NCBI GenBank assembly: GCA_947584595.1
Contig: CANPWP010000004.1
Span: 1 to 64,000 of the forward strand
DNA from: an uncultured Clostridia bacterium
Lineage (GTDB): Bacteria > Bacillota > Clostridia > Oscillospirales > Acutalibacteraceae
DNA length: 64,000 nt
Reading direction: 5' to 3'
Under the pieces are notes generated by a model. The model searched no databases, was not told the origin of the DNA, and was given only the letters and a program-made list of their open reading frames with translations. Positions 49,897 through 59,155 of the stretch are shown here, piece after piece (the stretch's first letter is position 1; each line of letters opens with the position of its first letter). Both the position numbers and the translations under genes were made by a program.

Positions 49897-51441
49897 CTAA
49901 GCCATATTTGCCAAAACAAGCTGAATTCTTGTTGCGTCTTTTACATTTACGTCACCGTCACAGTCATAATCTGCAAAAACGATCTGTTCATCAGTAAATG
50001 TTCTGTAATGTGCAAGATATAATTGAATTTCCGTTACATCTTTTATATTCACATCACCATCAAGGTCAACATCTCCTAAAGAATCCTGCGGATATGGATT
50101 TATTGGTCTTGTAGATGCACCGGTTAAACTTGTGTAAGTATAAGTTTTGCTTACAGTCTGGTTATCAGAGCCCTGAACATAAACCTGAACCGTATATGTT
50201 CCGAATTTATCCGCAGTAAACTGATATGTTTTGTTTAAAGAGTAATAAGGTGTATTTCTAACGCCGTCAGGATCTGTAACTATATATTTATAAAACAAGA
50301 GTTTTGTTCCGGTGTTGCCGCCTCCCGCATTAACACTAACTGTAACTTTTGAATTATATTCAATTTCATCTTTATTGTATGGTGTAACACTTTTGATGAT
50401 TGGTTTAACAACATTGCTGTCATCAGCAATAGAGAAGCTCATAGTTCTCTGATTCTGGTTGCCCGCTATATCCTTTACATCAACGGTTATTTCATATTCT
50501 CCTGCAACGGTAGGAATCCAGACAACAGTATTTGCAGAACCGTATCTGCTTAAAATAATTGTCTGATTTGTTAAAGTATTTGTAACGGAATATTGATAAC
50601 TTACTTCTCCTGCCGTACTTTTAGCATTTGACGTAATTATAATATTTATACCTTTATACTGAGGACTTGCAGCATCTGTTGAAAAGCCTGAGATTCTTAT
50701 TGGATTTGTGTCAAAAACATCCCAAATATTAGTCTTGTTGTTATAAATTTTACCTGTTCCCGGATAAGTCATATCGCCGGTCTTGTTAGCGTCGCTTCCG
50801 CTGTTAAAGATGATATTGCCATAGTTTTTCGGAACATCATAACACCATACATCTTCGCCAAGATTTTCCATAAGTTCTCCCGGCCAAGCTTTGTTTTTGT
50901 CATTTTCACTATTCCACATATAGCAGTATACACTTGACCAGCCTGCGTCATTCTGGCAGTAAACAACATTATCACCTGTTACAGGAGGATCTGTTGAGGC
51001 AGGCTGTGTAGATACCTCAGGATTTGTAGGAACGGCAGGACCTGTATAATTTGACCATTTGTTTGTACTCGGGTCATAAATCTTACCTGTTGCGTCAGAG
51101 ACTTTTAAGTCACCTGTTTGCAAATCACCGTTTCCGCCGCCGTTAAAAAGTAAATTGGGATACTTTGCGGGAACTTCATAATAATAAATATCTGTTGTTC
51201 CCTCAACAAGGTTCATTAATTTACCCGGCCAACCTGCATTGTCATTGTCATCGATCCAGTAGTAAACATAAACTTTGTCCCAATTTTTAGTATTCTGTAA
51301 ATAAACAAGATTTCCCCCCGCAGAGACTGGACCATCATCTGACGTAACTGCAATTACGGAAAATCCGCTTGCACAGAATGCCGATAATATAAGGACCACA
51401 ACTAAAATTAAGCTGGTTAATCTGTGCATTGACTTAATCAT
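49897..51441 (-). CDS. Secreted starch-binding dockerin protein with two CBM26 modules
   Basis: 514 residues without a catalytic domain. Signal peptide 1-31; CBM26-like modules at about 43-128 and 157-242 (VYVYYWIDDNDNAGWPG and VYCYMWNSENDKNKAWPG); Ig-like modules at about 246-340 and 345-440; a dockerin at 456-514 with the two calcium loops DVDLDGDVNIKDVTEIQL and DYDCDGDVNVKDATRIQL. The dockerin would plug it into a cohesin; no cohesin gene is in the window. It is the first gene of the operon with the amylase and recalls amylosome starch-adherence proteins of Ruminococcus bromii. Confidence 0.9.
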   Translation of the reverse strand: MIKSMHRLTSLILVVVLILSAFCASGFSVIAVTSDDGPVSAGGNLVYLQNTKNWDKVYVYYWIDDNDNAGWPGKLMNLVEGTTDIYYYEVPAKYPNLLFNGGGNGDLQTGDLKVSDATGKIYDPSTNKWSNYTGPAVPTNPEVSTQPASTDPPVTGDNVVYCQNDAGWSSVYCYMWNSENDKNKAWPGELMENLGEDVWCYDVPKNYGNIIFNSGSDANKTGDMTYPGTGKIYNNKTNIWDVFDTNPIRISGFSTDAASPQYKGINIIITSNAKSTAGEVSYQYSVTNTLTNQTIILSRYGSANTVVWIPTVAGEYEITVDVKDIAGNQNQRTMSFSIADDSNVVKPIIKSVTPYNKDEIEYNSKVTVSVNAGGGNTGTKLLFYKYIVTDPDGVRNTPYYSLNKTYQFTADKFGTYTVQVYVQGSDNQTVSKTYTYTSLTGASTRPINPYPQDSLGDVDLDGDVNIKDVTEIQLYLAHYRTFTDEQIVFADYDCDGDVNVKDATRIQLVLANMA

Positions 51442-51761
51442 TTTGTTTCCTCCTAAACTTCTAAATAATTAATACTAAACACTTATTAAAAGCGATATAA
51501 TATTTTAAAGCATATTTTGCCTATTCCACAGATAGTATATTATACCTGAAACAAGTCTTTTTTTAATTGATATTTAGTATATATTGAACAAGAACGTACC
51601 TTATCCTATAAACCAAATCATAATAATTATAAATGTTCAATAATGCTTTATAATGTTTTATAAGAATTTTAATAAAAACATATCCGCCAAATTTTTTAAA
51701 TTCTTTTTAGCAATTTGTACTAAACTAAGGTTACACAAATTATTTGTGATGCAAAAATAAA
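51442..51761. other. Intergenic region upstream of the starch operon
   Basis: About 320 AT-rich bases with no gene. AGGAGGAAAC precedes the starch-operon start. No catabolite-repression operator or other clear regulatory site was recognised. Confidence 0.4.
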
Positions 51762-51787
51762 ACGACACACAAAATTTGTATGCCGTC
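51762..51787 (-). terminator. Terminator after rarA
   Basis: ACGGCATACAAA and TTTGTGTGTCGT pair with two mismatches on the minus strand and are followed by TTTATTTTT. Confidence 0.65.
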
Positions 51788-51792
51788 TTACA

Positions 51793-53058
51793 CTATTTAT
51801 TCTTTATTTTATCCCAATAGCTTTTAAAGCTTTGTTCGTTTTTGTTATCTCCGTATTCATAATATTTTGTATTTTTTAATTCATCGGGCAAATATTGCTG
51901 ATAAATATAATGATTCTCATAATTATGAGGATAAAGATAAAACTGTCCCTTGTTTTTATTATCTTCACCGTCAAAATGCTTGTTCTGCAATTGTCTGGGA
52001 ATTGCTCCTGCCTTACCTGCGGCGACATCCGCCATGGCTTTGTCTATTGCATTGATTCCTGAAATGGATTTCGGTGCGTTACATACCATTATAACTGCGT
52101 CAGCAAGAGGAATTCTGGCTTCGGGAAGTCCAACCTGCATTGCAATATCAACACAGGATTTTACAATCGGCAAAAGCTGAGGATAAGCAAGCCCCACATC
52201 TTCACAGGCACATACCATAAGCCTCCTGCAAGCGCCTATTAAGTCGCCTGCCGTTAAAAGTCTTGCAAGATAATGCACTGCCGCATCAGAGTCTGAACCA
52301 CGCATACTTTTCTGATAAGCAGATAAAATATCGTAATGCTCGTCCCCGTTTTTATCATATTTAAATGCAGTTTTTTCAGTAAGCTGAAGAACTGTCTCAA
52401 GGGTAATTTCCCTTTTTCCGTTATTTTCGTCCGCAGAAAGAAATGCAAGCTCTAATGTATTAAGAGATTTTCTTACGTCTCCTCCGCAGGATAGAGCAAT
52501 CCTCTCAACACATTCATCGCTTATTTCAATTTCAATTCTTTGCTCTTCTGATAAAAATTTTACACCCCTTAATACTGCACGCTTAATTTCCGAAACGGAA
52601 ACAGGTTTAAATTCAAAAACCGTACTTCGGCTTAAAATTGCATTGTACACATAAAAATATGGATTTTCGGTCGTTGAGGCAATAAGAGTTATTCTTCCGT
52701 TTTCAATATATTCAAGCAATGTCTGCTGCTGTTTTTTATTAAAATACTGAATTTCATCAAGATAAAGGAGTATTCCGTTTAAGCCTGCAAAAGTATCAAG
52801 CTGTGAAAATACTTCTTTTAAATCAGCGGTCGAGGCAGTAGTACCGTTTAGCTTTTTGAGGGTTTTATTTGTTTTTTGAGCAATATAAGAGGCAAGGGTT
52901 GTTTTGCCTACTCCCGACGGTCCGTAAAAAATAAGGTTTGGAATTTCTCCGCCCTCAATAATTTTTCTTAACGCCTTGCCCTGACCTATAAGATGTTCCT
53001 GCCCCACGACGTCGTCAAGGCTTTTAGGTCTTATCCTGTCTGCTAAAGGAGATGTCAT
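51793..53058 (-). CDS. rarA: Replication-associated recombination protein RarA
   Basis: 421 residues of the RarA/MgsA (WRNIP1) family, AAA+ ATPases related to clamp-loader subunits that act at stalled forks. Seen: PLADRIRPKSLDDVVGQEHL, Walker A YGPSGVGKTT, Walker B LYLDEIQYFNKKQQ, sensor STTENPYFYV, and the C-terminal MgsA region HFDGEDNKNKGQFYLYPHNY. It is the last gene of a minus-strand set behind dusB and glyA. Confidence 0.95.
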   Translation of the reverse strand: MTSPLADRIRPKSLDDVVGQEHLIGQGKALRKIIEGGEIPNLIFYGPSGVGKTTLASYIAQKTNKTLKKLNGTTASTADLKEVFSQLDTFAGLNGILLYLDEIQYFNKKQQQTLLEYIENGRITLIASTTENPYFYVYNAILSRSTVFEFKPVSVSEIKRAVLRGVKFLSEEQRIEIEISDECVERIALSCGGDVRKSLNTLELAFLSADENNGKREITLETVLQLTEKTAFKYDKNGDEHYDILSAYQKSMRGSDSDAAVHYLARLLTAGDLIGACRRLMVCACEDVGLAYPQLLPIVKSCVDIAMQVGLPEARIPLADAVIMVCNAPKSISGINAIDKAMADVAAGKAGAIPRQLQNKHFDGEDNKNKGQFYLYPHNYENHYIYQQYLPDELKNTKYYEYGDNKNEQSFKSYWDKIKNK

Positions 53059-53092
53059 AATTTCACCTCTTTCAAATTTTAAATAAAATTAA

Positions 53093-53110
53093 GGCAGGAA
53101 AGCTCCCGCC
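53093..53110 (-). terminator. Weak terminator after glyA
   Basis: GGCGGGA and TCCTGCC form a 7-bp stem (one G-T) followed on the minus strand by TTAATTTTATTT. It lies 21 bases after the glyA stop. Confidence 0.5.
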
Positions 53111-53130
53111 CCAATTTTTTAATATTTTTA

Positions 53131-54381
53131 TTATTCATATAAAGGATATTTAGCACAAAGTTCTTCAACACCTGCTCTTACCTTATCGGCAGAGTTTTCG
53201 TAATCGTTGAGAACAAGAGTAATAAACTCGGCAATCTTGTCCATATCTTCTGTGTTAAGACCTCTTGTTGTAACGGCAGGAGTACCGATACGGATACCGC
53301 TTGTAACAAACGGACTTCTTGGTTCGTTTGGAATTGTGTTTTTATTTACTGTAATGTAGCACTCGTCAAGTCTTGCTTCAAGTTCTTTTCCTGTTACCTC
53401 TGTATCACGAAGATCCATAAGCATAACGTGATTGTCTGTACCGCCGGAAACAAGCTTGTTTCCTCTTTTGAGAAGTCCGTTTGCAAGAGCCTGTGCATTT
53501 GCAACAACATTTTTTCCGTATTCTTTAAATTCAGGTTTTAATGCTTCTCCCAAGCAAACTGCTTTAGCCGCAATCGTATGCATAAGCGGACCGCCCTGTG
53601 TTCCGGGGAAAATAGCTTTGTCGATCTGTTTAGCAAATTCTTCTCTGCAAAGAATCATACCGCCTCTCGGACCTCTTAAAGTTTTATGAGTTGTAGTTGT
53701 AACAAACTCTGCATACGGTACAGGGCTTGGATGAACGCCTGCCGCAACAAGGCCTGCAATATGCGCCATATCTACCATTAAGTAAGCACCGCAGGCATCT
53801 GCAATTTCTCTGAATTTAGCAAAGTCAATTATTCTTGGATAAGCGCTTGCACCGCAAACAATCATTTTCGGTTTGCACTCAAGAGCCTGCTCCATAACCT
53901 TATTATAATCAATAACGTGAGTTTCTGGATCAACACCGTAAGAAACAAACTTAAAATATTTTCCTGAAATATTAACAGGCGAGCCGTGTGTAAGATGACC
54001 GCCCTCTGACAAATTCATACCCATAACCGTATCACCGGGTTCTAACATTGCAAAATAAACTGCCGTGTTAGCCTGTGCACCTGAATGCGGCTGAACGTTT
54101 GCATGCTCTGCGCCGAAAAGCTCGCAGGCACGCTGTCTTGCAATTTCTTCTACAACGTCAACGCACTGACAGCCTCCGTAATATCTTTTTCCGGGATAAC
54201 CCTCTGCATATTTATTTGTAAGAAGACTTCCTATTGCCGCCATAACAGCAGGTGTTACAATGTTTTCGCTTGCAATAAGCTCAAGATTTCTTCTCTGTCT
54301 TCTGAGCTCCTGCTCCATAGCTTCTCCCACAGCAGGGTCATAGCCTTTTAAAAAATCAATACTTGGTAATTTGTTACTCAT
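53131..54381 (-). CDS. glyA: Serine hydroxymethyltransferase
   Basis: 416 residues, a PLP enzyme that interconverts serine and glycine with tetrahydrofolate. Seen: [54 protein letters not shown] lysine in [13 protein letters not shown], and [13 protein letters not shown] near the end. Normal length; ribosome-binding site AAGGAG. It stands 33 bases after dusB. Confidence 0.97.
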   Translation of the reverse strand: MSNKLPSIDFLKGYDPAVGEAMEQELRRQRRNLELIASENIVTPAVMAAIGSLLTNKYAEGYPGKRYYGGCQCVDVVEEIARQRACELFGAEHANVQPHSGAQANTAVYFAMLEPGDTVMGMNLSEGGHLTHGSPVNISGKYFKFVSYGVDPETHVIDYNKVMEQALECKPKMIVCGASAYPRIIDFAKFREIADACGAYLMVDMAHIAGLVAAGVHPSPVPYAEFVTTTTHKTLRGPRGGMILCREEFAKQIDKAIFPGTQGGPLMHTIAAKAVCLGEALKPEFKEYGKNVVANAQALANGLLKRGNKLVSGGTDNHVMLMDLRDTEVTGKELEARLDECYITVNKNTIPNEPRSPFVTSGIRIGTPAVTTRGLNTEDMDKIAEFITLVLNDYENSADKVRAGVEELCAKYPLYE

Positions 54382-54414
54382 AATTTTTCTCCTTATTATC
54401 CTTTATTTTAATAT

Positions 54415-55389
54415 TTAAATTAATTTCATCTGATATTCTTTAACCTCTTTTGAAAGGTCATAAACGTCTTGCAGGGTTTTGACTTCACCTGATTTTTTTC
54501 TGAACGACGCCGCATTCTTCATACCTTTTAAATAATATGCAATATGCTTTCGTGACTGTAAAATTCCCATATGTTCGCCTTTATATTCACATATTTTTTC
54601 AACGTGTTCGGCCATCACTTTAAGCCTTTCATCAAGGCTTGGCAATGGCAGTAAAACGCCTTCGTTTAAAAAAGAATTTATCCTTTTAAATATCCACGGG
54701 TTTCCCAAAGAAGCTCTGCCTACCATTAATAAATCACATTCTGTATATTTAAGTATTCTTTCTGCATCTTCGGGAGATTTTACATCTCCGTTTGCAATAA
54801 CGGGAATACTCAGTGTCTTTTTAACGCTTTTAATTAAATCATAATCAACAGGCGGAGTGTAATACTGTTTTCTTGTTCTTCCGTGAACAGTCAATGCGGA
54901 TGCACCGTTTTGCTCACAGATTTTTGCAATCTCAACTGCATTTACGCTGTTTTCGTCCCAGCCCTTTCTTATTTTAACAGTTATGGGTACATCAACTGCT
55001 CTTTTAACCTCTTTAACGATTTCACCGCAGAGTCTTGGATTTTTCATCAAAGCCGCTCCGCCCCCGTTATTGCAGATTTTAGGAGCAGGACATCCCATAT
55101 TTATATCAATAATATCGGGGGAAAACTGCATTGCAAACTCTGCCGCCTCAGCCATAACTTTAGGGCTGTCGCCGAATATCTGTACTCCGCAGGGGCGTTC
55201 CGCTTGAAAAAGTACCATAAGCTCAGCACTTTTTTTGCTTTTGTAGGAAATTCCCTTAGCGCTTACCATTTCACTTACAGCATATGCAGCTCCGAAAGAT
55301 GTACAAAGCTCTCGGAATGCTCTGTCTGAAATGCCTGCCATAGGGGCTAAAACTGCCTTACCCTTTATTTGAACATTCCCAATATTCAT
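54415..55389 (-). CDS. dusB: tRNA-dihydrouridine synthase
   Basis: 324 residues, an FMN-dependent enzyme that reduces uridines in the tRNA D-loop. Seen: VLAPMAGISDRAFREL, DINMGCPAPKICNNGGGAAL with the catalytic Cys, VKIRKGW, LTVHGRTRKQ and VIANGDVKSPEDA, MVGRASLGNPWIF. Length and motifs match the DusB branch. It lies 15 bases after the acidic membrane protein gene. Confidence 0.94.
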   Translation of the reverse strand: MNIGNVQIKGKAVLAPMAGISDRAFRELCTSFGAAYAVSEMVSAKGISYKSKKSAELMVLFQAERPCGVQIFGDSPKVMAEAAEFAMQFSPDIIDINMGCPAPKICNNGGGAALMKNPRLCGEIVKEVKRAVDVPITVKIRKGWDENSVNAVEIAKICEQNGASALTVHGRTRKQYYTPPVDYDLIKSVKKTLSIPVIANGDVKSPEDAERILKYTECDLLMVGRASLGNPWIFKRINSFLNEGVLLPLPSLDERLKVMAEHVEKICEYKGEHMGILQSRKHIAYYLKGMKNAASFRKKSGEVKTLQDVYDLSKEVKEYQMKLI

Positions 55390-55404
55390 TTATAATTTGT
55401 ATCC

Positions 55405-55953
55405 TTATCTTCTTTTTCTTCTTGACTGTTTTTTACCCGACGCCTTAATTGAAATAAATACAATTAACAAAACAAGAATTCCTGCCGCCACACAAGACCA
55501 TGAAACATAACCGTATGTTAAATCATCTTTATTAACAATCTTTTTCTCTGTTGTGGGAGCAACGGTAGGAAGTGTTTTTGTTTGAATTGTCTCACTTTGA
55601 TTATTTTCCTGTTCATTTTCCTGAACCTGCACCTGAGTTTCTTCAGCTTCGGGCTGTTGTTCTTCGGTCGTTTCTTCAACATAATTATCTGTATTATCTG
55701 TTTCCGGTTCAACCTGCTCAGACTCTTCCGTAGGGGTTTCGGTTTGTTCTTCGGCAGGATTTTCTGTGGCTTCGGGTACAACATCTGTTTCAGGCTCAGG
55801 AGTTGTTTCTTGCTGAACTTCCTCCTGACTTTCAACCTGTGAGTCAATATCCGGCTGACCACCTACTGCATTTGCGCAAAATACAGAAACAATTAACATA
55901 CAAACCATAAGCATAAACAATGTTAAATTTTTTAAAACTGTTTTATACTTCAT
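55405..55953 (-). CDS. Acidic secreted or membrane-anchored protein
   Basis: 182 residues without a recognised family. An N-terminal signal peptide or anchor (KNLTLFMLMVCMLIVSVFCANA), then ~100 residues almost only of E, Q, T, P, V and D with no predicted fold, and a C-terminal membrane helix (SWSCVAAGILVLLIVFISI) with a basic end KKQSRRKRR. It is a type of cell-surface stalk protein, membrane-held. TLPTVAP is not a sortase motif. The ATG is chosen over a TTG four codons before. Precedes dusB in the same direction. Confidence 0.65.
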   Translation of the reverse strand: MKYKTVLKNLTLFMLMVCMLIVSVFCANAVGGQPDIDSQVESQEEVQQETTPEPETDVVPEATENPAEEQTETPTEESEQVEPETDNTDNYVEETTEEQQPEAEETQVQVQENEQENNQSETIQTKTLPTVAPTTEKKIVNKDDLTYGYVSWSCVAAGILVLLIVFISIKASGKKQSRRKRR

Positions 55954-56009
55954 TTTTAACCCCAAACTTTTTAAACAACAATAATCTATAATATTATAAC
56001 AAAATCAAT

Positions 56010-57107
56010 TCAGCTTTGCAATACCTTAGCAAGAGACTGACCAAACAATTTTCCCGAATAAATTGCCTCGTCTAAGGTGTTTGCATCTGTGCCGAATTCA
56101 ACTAAAAGAGAACCGGTATTTACATCCATATTATAATTAAAATATCCGAAATCAAGCGGTCTTGTCATACCCGGGAACATTGTTTCAGTTTTCTGTTGAA
56201 GTCTGAGAGCAAATCTCAGATTATAATTCCACTCAGGCAAATCAAGCGTTCCGTCATCGTAGCCGGACATTATCATAATCTGTGCTCCCTTTTTTCCGTT
56301 ATATGTAAATGTAGGTTTAGTTTTGTTTGTATCTGTTCCCAAAGAATCTCTGTGGATATCAAGTACCACCTTTATTTTAGGATAGTTTTCTATATAAGAA
56401 TAAATTGTGTCAAGACTTCTGTCATAACTTCCGTTATAGCTGGGGTAATCGTGAATTGTTTTATCGTGAATAACTCCGATTCCGTTTTCTTTAAGAGACT
56501 GTTCAATTGCATCTCCAACCTGAGTTACATTAAAAAGATTATTGGTAGTTCTGGGATAAAAGCTCTCATAAAAAATACCTTCATCAGCGTCAAGATAGCT
56601 TTCACAGGTATGAGTGTGCATAATAAGCACCTGAACCTCATCCGTATCTTCCATTTCAAAACCTAACGGAGCACTAAGCATTTCTCCGATATTTAAATTA
56701 TAGTCCGTTTTATTTTGTACATAAAAATTTTCATATTTTGTACCGTAGCCTGTAAGGTTTTTCTCAGTTACTATGTATTGTTCTTCTCCTTCATGAGAAG
56801 CGTATGTATTGTAATAATCATCCCAATCACGCTCCTCTGTTTCTTCTTGAGTTTCAGCAACTGTTTCATTTTCTTTTTCTTCTGTTGGTTTTGTATCGGA
56901 TTCGCTCTCCTTAGTTTCCTCTGTTTCATCTTCGGGAACACCGACAGTTCCGTCAGAAAGTGTAAATGCAGCGGCAGTTAACACCGCAGTTTCGGCATTT
57001 GTAAAGCACTGTGGAAATCTTGTGAAAATGCATAATGCAGCAACAAGCACTATTATAAAACCGCAGACGCCTCTTATTCCCAAAAGAAATTTTCCTTTTC
57101 TTTTCAC
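56010..57107 (-). CDS. spoIIP: Stage II sporulation protein P
   Basis: 365 residues. An N-terminal membrane helix (IRGVCGFIIVLVAALCIF), a Glu/Thr-rich linker, then the amidase/endopeptidase domain: VLIMHTHTCESYL with the zinc ligands, FNVTQVGDAIEQSLKENGIGVIHD, and VVLDIHRDSLG with the catalytic region, ending LVEFGTDANTLDEAIYSGK. With SpoIID and SpoIIM it degrades septal peptidoglycan during forespore engulfment. Its presence shows a sporulating lineage. Confidence 0.93.
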   Translation of the reverse strand: MKRKGKFLLGIRGVCGFIIVLVAALCIFTRFPQCFTNAETAVLTAAAFTLSDGTVGVPEDETEETKESESDTKPTEEKENETVAETQEETEERDWDDYYNTYASHEGEEQYIVTEKNLTGYGTKYENFYVQNKTDYNLNIGEMLSAPLGFEMEDTDEVQVLIMHTHTCESYLDADEGIFYESFYPRTTNNLFNVTQVGDAIEQSLKENGIGVIHDKTIHDYPSYNGSYDRSLDTIYSYIENYPKIKVVLDIHRDSLGTDTNKTKPTFTYNGKKGAQIMIMSGYDDGTLDLPEWNYNLRFALRLQQKTETMFPGMTRPLDFGYFNYNMDVNTGSLLVEFGTDANTLDEAIYSGKLFGQSLAKVLQS

Positions 57108-57247
57108 TTTATCACCCGCTTTATACTAATATCATTAAAAAACAAAATAATTTATAATATTAGTACTAATACTTCTTCTAAAATTATATGTAAAAATACA
57201 GACTTTTAGAATTACAAAGTTAAACATAAAAAAGCAGCCGGGGCTGC

Positions 57248-57335
57248 ACATATCCGAGAGGACAGCACCATATAAAAACAATAAAAACATTCTTTTATGC
57301 CCGACTGTTTCCGAGCAGTTTTCTGTAAAACAAAA
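57248..57335. repeat. Dispersed intergenic repeat, family B copy 4
   Basis: CCGAGAGGACAGCACC, ATATAAAAACA, then ACATTCTTTTATGCCCGACT and GTTTCCGAGCAGTTTTCT. It matches the complement of the copies near 26.35 and 42.23 kb and the end of the truncated IS at 47.36 kb. It is preceded at 57232 by the small hairpin AGCAGCC/GGCTGC. Confidence 0.65.
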
Positions 57336-57386
57336 AATACACCCGCAATTTTGCAGGTATATTTTCATATGTAATATTTAATAATT

Positions 57387-59045
57387 TTATAACATATGTG
57401 CAAGGAAAAGCTGAATGTATGTTGCGTCTTTAACTGTTGACTCTCCGTCCTGATCGTAATCAGAATTTAAGTCTCTGATTACAGATGTTTCTCTTAAATT
57501 TGCCTCATAAAGCTGAATCATTGTAGCGTCTCTGACAGTAACATCATTATCCAGATCCGCATCACCCAATAAAGTAGCCTTTGGTTCTGTTTTAGATGAA
57601 TTTTCAGCTTCTGCCTTAATAACCAAAGTTGCACCCATTTCATCATTAAATTCATCTTTATAAAGCTTTTTTAAATCATAAATTTCATTATCAAGCATTA
57701 CATAGCTCTCATTTTCTGTGCTTTCATTAAGAAATAAATATTTTTGTGTATCAGCATCTCTAAGCCATTCATTAGTACCGAAGGTATTGTAAACATAACC
57801 TTCATCTTCCATATTAAGATTTCCATTAATCTTTTTTGTATTAATTGTTATGCCAACTGCACCGTACCCTAAGGGTAAATCAAAACCGTTTGTATCTACC
57901 GAAATATATCCCTTATAGTCAACAGTACCTTCTGCAAGCAAAGTCCACTTTGCTTTATCGGATTCAATCTTATGGTATTGTGCAGGAATATAATATACTC
58001 TATAGTCTGCTCCAACAGATTCTGAATTGAAAATAACTTTGTTTAATTTATCATATCCGTCTGAAAAATCATAAAAATTAATGTACGACACTTCATCATA
58101 AAGAGTAAAATAGTTTATTGCGTATGTAGAGCCGTCCGTCTCATTCTGGTAGAGCTTTTGATATTCGTCTGATTTTTCTGCACTTGTTATTGCAAAACTG
58201 GGAGAAAAAACATCTGAAAATAAAAACACATCATCATAAGAAATCCAGATGTAACCTTTAAGAGGTCCGTATTCTCCCCAACTGTTTTTAATAAGCCATG
58301 CTCCGTTTGATTTCGGAGTCTTACCGCAGGAAGCAAAATTCACTTTAGAATAATTATCATCCCAGCCTACTATGCTGACTGCATGACCTATTACTGATGC
58401 ATTTTCATCATAACAATAGAAATTTAATAAATCATCGCTTGTATAACTTCCGTTTGCATTATAATTTGCCGTGACAGCACCGTTTTCCAAAATAAGTTCT
58501 TTAATTCTTACCGGATTTGATTTATCTATATATTCAATAGAGTTTATATTATATCCTGCAAAAAACTGAGTATTATCATTCAAAACAGAATAGGGTCCCA
58601 GCCTTGAAATTAAATATCCCATAGAAATTTCACTGTATCCGCCTTCTCCTGCATTTCTCTGCCAGCCTTTTCCGTTTGGTCTAAACGTTGCAAAATTATC
58701 AAGATGAAAAGGCGATAAATTACTGAATGTAAAACCTTTTTTTAAAAATAGGCTTTCACAAGAAGCTATTGTACTAAACGCCCAACAGTTATCACCATTT
58801 TGTTTTTTTACGGATGTTACATAACCCATATCTACAGAACTGTATTTTTCAGGCAAATCGTTTCCAGCCTTAAGCTCATCAACATCAATCGATTGTGCAT
58901 TAACATCTACAGAATGTTCATTAAGACCTATTTTTTCAACCTCAGCCGCATTTGCACCAAATGCACCAAAAGATAACATAAGCACACTTACACAAAAAGC
59001 AGATATTATTTTTTTTAAGGGTTTTAAATGTACAAATTTTCTCAT
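57387..59045 (-). CDS. Secreted papain-like cysteine protease with dockerin
   Basis: 552 residues. Signal peptide 1-34; a short propeptide-like segment; peptidase C1 domain with oxyanion Gln82, nucleophile Cys87 in GDNCWAFST, His221 in IGHAVSIVGW and Asn254 in LIKNSWGEYG. A lectin-like beta domain spans about 290-470, and a dockerin 491-552 has LDNDVTVRDATMIQL and YDQDGESTVKDATYIQL. The whole triad is present. Dockerin-borne C1 proteases are known from ruminal clostridia but their substrates are not. No immediate operon partner. Confidence 0.92.
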   Translation of the reverse strand: MRKFVHLKPLKKIISAFCVSVLMLSFGAFGANAAEVEKIGLNEHSVDVNAQSIDVDELKAGNDLPEKYSSVDMGYVTSVKKQNGDNCWAFSTIASCESLFLKKGFTFSNLSPFHLDNFATFRPNGKGWQRNAGEGGYSEISMGYLISRLGPYSVLNDNTQFFAGYNINSIEYIDKSNPVRIKELILENGAVTANYNANGSYTSDDLLNFYCYDENASVIGHAVSIVGWDDNYSKVNFASCGKTPKSNGAWLIKNSWGEYGPLKGYIWISYDDVFLFSDVFSPSFAITSAEKSDEYQKLYQNETDGSTYAINYFTLYDEVSYINFYDFSDGYDKLNKVIFNSESVGADYRVYYIPAQYHKIESDKAKWTLLAEGTVDYKGYISVDTNGFDLPLGYGAVGITINTKKINGNLNMEDEGYVYNTFGTNEWLRDADTQKYLFLNESTENESYVMLDNEIYDLKKLYKDEFNDEMGATLVIKAEAENSSKTEPKATLLGDADLDNDVTVRDATMIQLYEANLRETSVIRDLNSDYDQDGESTVKDATYIQLFLAHML

Positions 59046-59155
59046 ATTAAAACCTCCATTAACTTTTCTATATAATTATATCAATTTAGTTTGTTATTGT
59101 AAAGAATACTTTAAAAAAAATAAACAATAATAAGCTATATAAAGAGGTGAAAGTT

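Noticed and set aside
55518-55862. Basic protein in another frame of the acidic membrane protein gene
   Set aside because: The lysine-rich product is the frame shadow of a Glu/Gln-rich repeat, with no start signal.
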